In this document: piece by piece, positions 8,639-16,012 of the stretch
How the letters are laid out: every line of letters begins with the position of its first letter
How positions within the stretch are numbered: position 1 is the first letter of the stretch
NCBI GenBank assembly: GCA_910587685.1
Contig: CAJUMY010000006.1
Span: forward strand, 41,235 to 105,234
Direction of reading: 5' to 3'
Source: an uncultured Christensenellaceae bacterium
GTDB taxonomy: Bacteria > Bacillota > Clostridia > Christensenellales > UBA3700
DNA: 64,000 nucleotides
Program-made: the position numbers and the translations under genes
The notes under the pieces: model-generated
Seen by the model: only the letters and a program-made list of their open reading frames with translations
The model's database searches: none
Told to the model about the DNA's origin: nothing

Positions 8639-11600
8639 ATGAACAGAAAGAAACGTTTCTTACTGACTATCCTTGTTCTCGTACTCGCAGTTTCCATACT
8701 CGCAACTTTTGTTTCATGCAAAAGAGAGACCGGACCTGCCGGCGGCAATACCGACGAGGACGTTATCATTACCAACGGCAGCTTCGCAAGCGTAAACAGC
8801 GAGACCTTCCCCAAGGTTCCGTCGGGTTGGACAGCTTCGGCAGGCTCCACGAGCTCTTCTTCGGCTTCGGCTACTCCCTCAACTCAGGGTGAAGATCTCA
8901 TTTCGGGCGTCATCGACACCAAGGCGAACGTATTTAGAAACAACGCTTCGAAGTGGAAAGTCAACAGACAGAAGAATCCGTTCACGCCGAACAACGACGA
9001 CGCTACGGATACCAACGTTCTTATGATCAACAACCTTGTAAGCACCGCTTATAAGTACACTTCTTCGAACGTAACGCTCGTCAAGAACTCGTATTACAAG
9101 ATAACCGTAGACGTCAGAACCGAAGACGACGCTCTCGCGTTCATATACGTGCTCGGCGACGCGTTCGCGGAATTCACGAATATTTCGACGAACAGCCAGT
9201 GGACAACCTACGAGATATACGTCGAGACGGCAAAGACCGCAAATAAGAGCATTCAGGTCGTCGTTTCGAACGGCTGGGGAGCTAAAGACACCGGCACGAT
9301 GTCCAAAGGCGTCGTTTACTTCGATAACGTAAAGGTTGAAAAACTCGTCGATAAAGACAATGAGGACGATAACTCCTACGGCAAGGGCATATATAACGAG
9401 AAGGTCGCTATCGACAATAACGGCGACAGACTCGCTACCTATTCCATGCTCATACCTGACGGCGAATTCAACTATACGTCGGGTTCGACGATGCCGTATA
9501 CTCCGTCCAAGTTCAGAGGCTACGCAGGCACTAGCAGCGACGGAAGCAACAGCGCTCCTACGGGAAGCAATTACGTAGTTTCCGGAGTTCTCGACACAAC
9601 AAGACAGTATGACGAGCTCTCCGATATAGTTCCCTGTCCGAACACTCTCGGTAATAAGATGCTCTTTATCAACAATAAAGACTATACCGCTTACGGTTAT
9701 AAGTCTTCAGTTTCCATGCTCATCGAGGCGGGTAAAGAGTATACGTTCAGCGTATGGCTCAGAACCGTCGACGTTACCGGATACGGCAGCGACAATAACG
9801 GCGCCGTTCTCAAACTTACCAAAAGCACGAGCGATGAAAATCCATTCGAGATAAAGAACATCAACACCAACGGCGAATGGAAAGAATTCACTTTTGATAT
9901 CAAAGCCAACCAGCTCGCAGATACTGAAGTATACGTTGAGCTTTGGCTCGGAGAAGGCGGCAGTAACGCTAAAGACCAAAGCTGGGCAAAAGGAACGGTA
10001 TTCATGGATAAGCTCTCTCTTAAGGAGACCTCTTCCACGCCTGCTCCTCTTTCCGAAGACGGCAACAAGGCTACCGCCGACTATAGAGATTCGTTAGATT
10101 CCGAAAAGAATTTGCTCAAGTACGGTTATTTTATGGAAGGCAATACTTGGGGCGAACTCGCCTTCGACGAGGATAATTACAACTTCAAGAACAGCGGTAA
10201 AGCTGGTCACAACGTAGTCAAGAACAGCTCCGACAACGACGTGCCTCTCCCCGCATATAATCTCGGCATCAAGACAGCTACGGGAGAAACTCTCCTCGAT
10301 AACGCTCTCAAGATGAGCATAACGTCTGCTACCGCTTACGGTATCAAGATCGACAATGCCGGAAAGAACTTCAACATCGTCGAGAACGGTTATTACAAAC
10401 TGTCGATGTGGGTCAAGACAGACCTCGATGAAAAATACGACTCTAAGGGACTTAACGTCAAGCTCAAGAAAGTTGCGAAGCCTATCTCGAGCGAAGAGCC
10501 CGTCGACACCGAAGTCGCTTCTTTCACTAACATCAATACGAGAGAGCTCGAGACCAATAACGGTTACGTTCAGCTGATATTCTATATCGAAGGCAACACT
10601 CTCGCTTCCGAAGAACTCTATCTTGAAATAATGCTCGGAAGCGGTTCGAGATTCACTCCGCAAAGCCACGTCGTAGGCGACGCTTATATAACGCTCATAG
10701 CAATGGAAGGAATAACCTATAAGGATTATTCTTCCGCGAATACTTCTTCGTATATCAAGAAGAATTCGCTCACCACGTCGTCTTCTTCGTCCGAGAGCGT
10801 ATCGAACGGTAACTTCTCAACGACCGACGTCAACACCACCTTTGAAAACTATAAGAGCCACCAGGGCACCGACGAAGGTTTCGAGGACAACGAGATACAG
10901 AACGTGGACGGAAAGTTCATACTTCCTACCGCGCCGAGCAACTGGACTATCTCCAACAAGTCGTATCTCGAGGCTCTTAATACCGGTATCGTCGCTAACG
11001 AAACTCAGTACAACAGTATCGAGAATAAGTTTAACGGAATGACTTACGACGAATTCGCTAACGGAATAGACGGCGGAGCGCTCGTAATTTCAACTAAAAA
11101 CAGAAAGGGCAGCAACGGTTTCCTTACCGTAGCTACCACTCCCGCAACTTGCGGATGTACCTGCGAAAAATGTATCGAAAACGGTTCCTGCGACAGCAAG
11201 AGCTGCGACGACGACTGTAACTGTCTGCACAAATCTTCCGCAGACGGCATACTCCCCGTAGGATATACCTCTCAGTCGATATCGTTGAGCGCAAGCTCGT
11301 ACTATATCATCGGCGTTAAGGTATTCGCCGCAGAAGGTTCTATAGCTTACGTCAACCTCACCAATTCGAGCGACACCAAGACTATAAAGGTCAACGGAGA
11401 CAACGCGAGAGGTTGGACAAAAGTATATTTCTACGTTGAGACGGGTCTGTCTTCGACGAGCGCAAAACTCGAGCTCTATCTCGGAGATAAGACGGGCGAC
11501 AGCGAGAACAAAGAGAGGATCACCGGTACGGTCGCATTCGATAACGCTTTCTACTATCAAATAGACGAAGAAGCGTACGACAACGAGATAGCAGAGCTTT

Positions 11601-12634
11601 CCGACTACAAAGCTACCGCTTCCTATACTACCGATTCGTTCAATATCGACAATCCGAGCGAGGATTCGCTCACCTCTCCGTCTAACTGGACGGGATCTTC
11701 CGTAAGCGGCGGCAAGACAGATTCCGATTCGCTTACCAAAGGCGTGTTCGATAAGAACTACAGCAGAAGGGAATGGCTCAAGACCGTGACCGACGATAAT
11801 ACTAACTATATAGACGAAACGGTATGGAATTACCTCGTCGGCGAAAATACCGATAACAACGTTCTCGTTATAAACAATATTATCAAGAACGGTTACAGCT
11901 ACACCAACTCGAGCGATTCGAAGACTCTTGCTAAGGATTCCTATTACAAGGTATCGGTCAGCGTATTGACGTACGGACTTAGCGAGAGCGAGTACGCGTA
12001 TATTTCGCTCAAACTCAATAACGTAACGTATACCTTCGGCAAAGACGCCGACAACAACGTTCTCGTAAATACTTCGAAGTACGTAAACGGAAGCGAGACT
12101 CTCGGCGTATGGACTACCTACACGTTCTTCGTAAAGACCCCCGCAAAGGCGTCCGTATCGAACGTGACTATCACTCTCGGACTTGGCGAAAAGAGCAGTA
12201 GCAGCGACGAGGATAAAAAGGAAGAGAATTTCGTACAGGGTTACGCGTTCTTCGATAACGTTGCATTCGAAACCAGCACGAAGGAAGAATTCGAAAAGTC
12301 TAGCGACGGAAGCAACTCGAAGAAGATTACCTTTACCGACGAGGACGCTTACAAAGAAGCTCCAAAGGAAGAAGATGAGAACAATAACGAATCGGGAAGT
12401 CTCCTCTGGCTCTACATTTCGTCGGGCGTTATCGGAGCTCTCATCATTATCGTAGTTATCGCATTCCTTATCAAGAAGTACTGGTACAAGATAGCTCCGC
12501 TGTTCAAGAAGAACAAGGGAACTACTCTCGGCGATTACGATAAGAATCATCCTTCTAATCAGAACAACGTTCAGAAACCGTCGCAGAAGAACGGCAAGAA
12601 CAACAAGAAGTCGTCTGATAACTACAACGACTGA
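8639..12634 (+). CDS. Large cell-surface protein with five repeated modules and a C-terminal membrane anchor
   Basis: A 1331-residue exported protein. The N-terminus is a signal peptide with a possible lipobox (TFVSC, Cys near 27). Five modules of about 180-250 residues follow, at roughly 43-235, 270-464, 491-680, 720-975 and 998-1213. Each starts with a 'NG.F' type line and a Pro/Ser-Trp segment, has 'VL.INN', 'YYK..V.V.T' and 'W..Y.FYV.T' lines, and ends in 'G.V.FDNV', the pattern of jelly-roll carbohydrate-binding-like domains. Module 4 carries an eight-Cys cluster at about 837-861. A single helix lies at about 1254-1281, then a Lys/Asn-rich tail of about 50 residues. Function likely adhesion or glycan binding; no catalytic domain seen. 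Confidence 0.85.
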   Translation: MNRKKRFLLTILVLVLAVSILATFVSCKRETGPAGGNTDEDVIITNGSFASVNSETFPKVPSGWTASAGSTSSSSASATPSTQGEDLISGVIDTKANVFRNNASKWKVNRQKNPFTPNNDDATDTNVLMINNLVSTAYKYTSSNVTLVKNSYYKITVDVRTEDDALAFIYVLGDAFAEFTNISTNSQWTTYEIYVETAKTANKSIQVVVSNGWGAKDTGTMSKGVVYFDNVKVEKLVDKDNEDDNSYGKGIYNEKVAIDNNGDRLATYSMLIPDGEFNYTSGSTMPYTPSKFRGYAGTSSDGSNSAPTGSNYVVSGVLDTTRQYDELSDIVPCPNTLGNKMLFINNKDYTAYGYKSSVSMLIEAGKEYTFSVWLRTVDVTGYGSDNNGAVLKLTKSTSDENPFEIKNINTNGEWKEFTFDIKANQLADTEVYVELWLGEGGSNAKDQSWAKGTVFMDKLSLKETSSTPAPLSEDGNKATADYRDSLDSEKNLLKYGYFMEGNTWGELAFDEDNYNFKNSGKAGHNVVKNSSDNDVPLPAYNLGIKTATGETLLDNALKMSITSATAYGIKIDNAGKNFNIVENGYYKLSMWVKTDLDEKYDSKGLNVKLKKVAKPISSEEPVDTEVASFTNINTRELETNNGYVQLIFYIEGNTLASEELYLEIMLGSGSRFTPQSHVVGDAYITLIAMEGITYKDYSSANTSSYIKKNSLTTSSSSSESVSNGNFSTTDVNTTFENYKSHQGTDEGFEDNEIQNVDGKFILPTAPSNWTISNKSYLEALNTGIVANETQYNSIENKFNGMTYDEFANGIDGGALVISTKNRKGSNGFLTVATTPATCGCTCEKCIENGSCDSKSCDDDCNCLHKSSADGILPVGYTSQSISLSASSYYIIGVKVFAAEGSIAYVNLTNSSDTKTIKVNGDNARGWTKVYFYVETGLSSTSAKLELYLGDKTGDSENKERITGTVAFDNAFYYQIDEEAYDNEIAELSDYKATASYTTDSFNIDNPSEDSLTSPSNWTGSSVSGGKTDSDSLTKGVFDKNYSRREWLKTVTDDNTNYIDETVWNYLVGENTDNNVLVINNIIKNGYSYTNSSDSKTLAKDSYYKVSVSVLTYGLSESEYAYISLKLNNVTYTFGKDADNNVLVNTSKYVNGSETLGVWTTYTFFVKTPAKASVSNVTITLGLGEKSSSSDEDKKEENFVQGYAFFDNVAFETSTKEEFEKSSDGSNSKKITFTDEDAYKEAPKEEDENNNESGSLLWLYISSGVIGALIIIVVIAFLIKKYWYKIAPLFKKNKGTTLGDYDKNHPSNQNNVQKPSQKNGKNNKKSSDNYND

Positions 12635-12667
12635 TAGACTGATAACCTTATAACAACATTATGATTT

Positions 12668-12701
12668 AAAAGGGTCTCCTTCGAAAGAAAGAGACCCTTT
12701 T
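12668..12701. terminator. Bidirectional terminator between the surface protein and LysM genes
   Basis: An 11-bp perfect stem (AAAAGGGTCTC / GAGACCCTTTT) with T-rich flanks on both strands, between the convergent stops at 12634 and 12744. Confidence 0.85.
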
Positions 12702-12743
12702 ATTATTTCTCTATAATCATCCATCAAATTGACAAATGCGCTG

Positions 12744-13028
12744 TCAATTCGGAATATATATTATCTCGCCTAAAAACACCTCTTTGATACCGTTGAACTT
12801 CAGCAGCTTTTCCTGACTGACGCCGAATTGTTTAGCTATCTTCTCCGCCGTATCGAATGGACGTACGCAATACTTTATCGGCAGTTTTTCTTCGACGATG
12901 AGTTTCATACCCTCTTTCACGTCCTTTATATCAATATTATTAAGCGTTAATATCTCGTCCCTATCAACGCCGAATTCCTTTGCAATATCATCAATACCGC
13001 CAGTCACGCGAACAGCTATCCTTGCCAT
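12744..13028 (-). CDS. Small protein with two LysM domains
   Basis: A 94-residue protein made of two LysM peptidoglycan/chitin-binding repeats, at about 1-47 (IDDIAKEFGVDRDEILTLNN) and 52-94 (AEKIAKQFGVSQEKLLKFNG), each with the beta-alpha-alpha-beta pattern. No signal peptide is visible, so either export is non-classical or it acts inside, as in some forespore or cytosolic LysM proteins. GGAGGG ribosome site 5 nt before the ATG. Divergent from the SpoVB-like gene. Confidence 0.85.
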   Translation of the reverse strand: MARIAVRVTGGIDDIAKEFGVDRDEILTLNNIDIKDVKEGMKLIVEEKLPIKYCVRPFDTAEKIAKQFGVSQEKLLKFNGIKEVFLGEIIYIPN

Positions 13029-13151
13029 TTTTACCCTCCGAATATAAACGTTTCGATATTTTACCTTCAGTTTATTCTATTCGCTATCGCCTCTCAATAT
13101 ATTTAACTGAGACCGATAATTCGAAAAAAGGAGTGAACGTTTATTAAAAGA

Positions 13152-14645
13152 TTGCTTAAAGCCGTAGCTACGGTATCTATCATCTCGATAATAACGCGAG
13201 CGTTAGCGTTCGTATTCAAAATATACCTTTCCCGCGAACTCGGCGCGGAGATACTCGGCGTATACCAGATATGTATGTCCATATTCATATTGATAGCGTC
13301 TCTATCCTCATCGGGTCTTCCGACCACTCTATCACGCAAGACTGCGGAATACGGTATGCTCGGCGACAGTAAAAGCGAAAAGCAGATATTAGCGACGACT
13401 GTATTTACTTCGCTGTTCCTATCTGTCGCGTCGATGCTCTTCTTCTACCTATTCCCCAATATCACGGCGCTCTTATTCAGCGATTCGAGATGTACCGATA
13501 TGTTCGTAACGATGCTCCCCGCGTTAATAAGCACGAGCGTATATTCCGTTACACGCGGCTGGTTCTGGGGCAAGAAAGACTACCTCGTATTCTCCTCTAG
13601 CGAACTCGTTCAAGAAGTTCTGTCCATAGCTATAGTGGCTATGGCTTTACTCAGCGGAATTTTCCGCGATAAATCCCGAGCGATAGCCGTAGCGTTCGTC
13701 GTCAGCGACTACATAGCTACCGCAATACTCGTCGTATTGTTCTTTAGAAAGGGCGGACGGCTCGCCCGTCCCGCAAAGTTCGGCGAAGTGTATCGTTCGG
13801 CGCTGCCTCTCACTTCCTCGAGACTGCTCGGCTCTTTGGTGAGCTCGCTGATGGCTCTATTGATACCTTCACTTCTCGTAAAATACGGCATGGATACCTC
13901 TCTTGCGACCGCGAGCTACGGACGCGCAAGCGGAATGGTAATGCCTCTTCTGTTCGCTCCGTCGTCCTTCACCGGATCTTTGGCGGTAGTTATGATACCC
14001 GAGCTCGCCTCCAGCAATATCGCAAAGAAGCCGTCCGTATCTTCCACCGTCAAGAACGCCATATTCATATCCGTCATGTCGGCTTGCGTATTCGTACCGA
14101 TATATATGTCTTTGGGCGAAGAAATATGCTCTACGCTATATCACGACGATATCGCGGGCTCGTTCCTGACATACGCGTCGGTACTCATGATACCGCTCTC
14201 TATAAATCAGATGGTAATATCCCTTCTCAATACTCTCGGCAAGGAAAACAAAACGTTTTTAAGTCATATGATAGGCTCGGCTCTGCTATTTGCGATGATA
14301 TTGATACTTCCGAAATACATAGGGATACACGCATATTTCGTTGGACTTATTTCCTTCCACGTTTTCACTATGAGCGTCAATCTAATAACGCTCTCGAAGA
14401 CTACGAAACTGGGAAAACAATTATTCTTAAACTCATCGCTCGTTATAGCGTTTGCCTGCCTTACCGGCGTACTTTTGAATTTCGTCGATATGCCGAGCGT
14501 ACCGAAAATAGCCGCGATAGCAATTAAGAGCGCGATAGCTGTATCGGCTTATCTGCTATTTTTGATAGTTTTCAAGTTCATAGATATAACGAAATTCCTT
14601 AAAAAACAAAAAAAGCCTGTAAAAACTCAAACGCAGGACGCATAA
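13152..14645 (+). CDS. SpoVB/MATE-like lipid flippase (polysaccharide biosynthesis family)
   Basis: A polytopic membrane protein of about 497 residues in the MOP flippase superfamily, closest to stage V sporulation protein B, which supports spore cortex peptidoglycan synthesis, presumably by flipping lipid-linked precursors. The N-terminal stretch ALAFVFKIYLSRELGAEILG is typical of SpoVB, and about 13-14 hydrophobic helices follow. The listed start is a TTG at 13152, but the AAGGAG at 13128-13133 is 18 nt away; an in-frame ATT at 13143 (giving MKRLLKAVAT...) is better placed. No spore genes lie nearby, so the role in sporulation is inferred from similarity only. Confidence 0.85.
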   Translation: MLKAVATVSIISIITRALAFVFKIYLSRELGAEILGVYQICMSIFILIASLSSSGLPTTLSRKTAEYGMLGDSKSEKQILATTVFTSLFLSVASMLFFYLFPNITALLFSDSRCTDMFVTMLPALISTSVYSVTRGWFWGKKDYLVFSSSELVQEVLSIAIVAMALLSGIFRDKSRAIAVAFVVSDYIATAILVVLFFRKGGRLARPAKFGEVYRSALPLTSSRLLGSLVSSLMALLIPSLLVKYGMDTSLATASYGRASGMVMPLLFAPSSFTGSLAVVMIPELASSNIAKKPSVSSTVKNAIFISVMSACVFVPIYMSLGEEICSTLYHDDIAGSFLTYASVLMIPLSINQMVISLLNTLGKENKTFLSHMIGSALLFAMILILPKYIGIHAYFVGLISFHVFTMSVNLITLSKTTKLGKQLFLNSSLVIAFACLTGVLLNFVDMPSVPKIAAIAIKSAIAVSAYLLFLIVFKFIDITKFLKKQKKPVKTQTQDA

Positions 14646-14712
14646 TAACTTTACCTCTTCGAGTCTTTCTTTATCTCGGAAGTTATAGCAAACTGAGCAA
14701 TTAAAACGATAC

Positions 14713-14744
14713 AAATACGCCGCTCGATCGTTAGCGGCGTATTT
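14713..14744 (+). terminator. Terminator after the SpoVB-like gene
   Basis: A 12-bp perfect stem (AAATACGCCGCT / AGCGGCGTATTT), 8-nt loop. The T run is short. Confidence 0.65.
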
Positions 14745-14804
14745 ATCTTCGTAAAAATTAAAAAACGTCGGTATATTCTTTAATTCTTAACTAACAATAA
14801 GAGT

Positions 14805-15536
14805 ATGTTGATAGTATTTACACGAGCAATTATCATCTACGTATTTTTACTCATCGTAATGAGACTTATGGGAAAAAAACAACTCGGAGAACTGCAGCCT
14901 TTCGAGTTCGCCATCACGCTCATTGTCGCAGATCTTGCCTGTATCCCTATGGGAGACACGTCAATGCCTATCACGTACGGACTCGTGCCGATATTCACTC
15001 TTTTCGTCATTCACCTTCTGGTCACGAAACTTACGAAACACAGTATCAAACTTCGTAAGCTGATAAACGGGAAGCCCATCATCGTCATAAACGGCGACGG
15101 AATAGACTACGAAATGATGAAAAGTCTCGATATGACGGTCAACGACCTAATGGAGGCTTTGCGTTCCAACGGATTCTTTTCGCCCGACGAAGTGGAATTC
15201 GCCATAGTAGAGACGAACGGCGATCTTTCCGTACTTCCTAAGACGGAGAACATTCCGCTCACAAGGGGCGATATAGAGTCCTTGAAAAGCGGAGAGACAA
15301 GCGACGACAATACCGATTCCACTATCCCTTATATGTTGATAGCGGAAGGCAAACGTATGGGCGAAAACATCGAAAAATGCGGCATCGACGAGAACGTCAT
15401 CACCGATATTCTCAACAAGTATTCGCTAAAGCAGAAAGACGTGCTTCTTTTGACCGTAAGGAATAACGAAACGATATTTCTGCAACCGAAATCCCAAAAG
15501 GCGATTTCGACAAGCGTTAGCGAGGTGACTGCATGA
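14805..15536 (+). CDS. DUF421 / YetF family membrane protein
   Basis: A 243-residue YetF-type protein: three N-terminal helices (about 3-22, 33-52, 58-80) followed by a cytosolic DUF421 domain with the family lines MGKKQLGELQPFEFAITLIV (residues 23-42) and GKPIIVINGDGIDYEMMK. Bacillus YetF-like proteins have been linked to membrane or spore functions; the biochemical role is unsettled. Its stop overlaps the start of the DUF4363 gene (ATGA), a pairing common in Firmicutes. The ribosome site is weak. Confidence 0.9.
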   Translation: MLIVFTRAIIIYVFLLIVMRLMGKKQLGELQPFEFAITLIVADLACIPMGDTSMPITYGLVPIFTLFVIHLLVTKLTKHSIKLRKLINGKPIIVINGDGIDYEMMKSLDMTVNDLMEALRSNGFFSPDEVEFAIVETNGDLSVLPKTENIPLTRGDIESLKSGETSDDNTDSTIPYMLIAEGKRMGENIEKCGIDENVITDILNKYSLKQKDVLLLTVRNNETIFLQPKSQKAISTSVSEVTA

Positions 15537-15913
15537 AACACATAATCGTCGCAGTAATGATCGTGATCATTATTCTGTCTCTCGGAATAACGGAACAGAT
15601 AATAATAAAGAACACTTTCGATGAAGTCTATAAATACGCCGAAGATATACGGGCGTTGCTCGTACAGGGAGACAATGAAGAGGCTCTCCTTAAGACGGTT
15701 GCTCTTAGCGACTATTGGAAAAAGAAAAGCGATCTAATGGAATTTATGTTTCCGCATAACGAATTTCGCGATTTCATAATGGCTGTGAGCGAGCTTAAAG
15801 GCAACATCGTAACCGAAGAATACGAAAACGCCATAGCATTGACCTACGTTATCGCAGAGGATGCCGTAAACCGTCAAGACTTACTTCTTTTCAAACTAAA
15901 GAACGTATTGTAA
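15533..15913 (+). CDS. DUF4363 family protein, partner of YetF
   Basis: A 126-residue protein with one N-terminal membrane helix (about 2-22) and an otherwise helical, charged extracytoplasmic part containing the W-x(8)-FMFPHNE line typical of DUF4363. It overlaps the DUF421 gene by 4 nt, so the two are translationally coupled and probably form a complex. No enzyme motif is visible. Confidence 0.85.
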   Translation: MKHIIVAVMIVIIILSLGITEQIIIKNTFDEVYKYAEDIRALLVQGDNEEALLKTVALSDYWKKKSDLMEFMFPHNEFRDFIMAVSELKGNIVTEEYENAIALTYVIAEDAVNRQDLLLFKLKNVL

Positions 15914-15935
15914 ACGCTGTCAACTTAAAATATAG

Positions 15936-15964
15936 AGGGAGCTTGCCGAATAGGCAATCTCCCT
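15936..15964. terminator. Terminator shared by the DUF4363 gene and uvrA
   Basis: AGGGAG-C-TTGCC / GGCAA-T-CTCCCT stem with one mismatch, 5-nt loop and a pyrimidine-rich tail on the plus strand. It lies between convergent stops at 15913 and 16013. Confidence 0.7.
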
Positions 15965-16012
15965 TCCTTTTCTTTCATTAATATTCTATATATCCGCTCG
16001 AATGATCGGCGC

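Noticed and set aside
11090..12550. A 486-residue open frame antisense to the surface protein
   Set aside because: Shadow of the sense codon bias; low-complexity Val/Arg/Glu-rich product without motifs.
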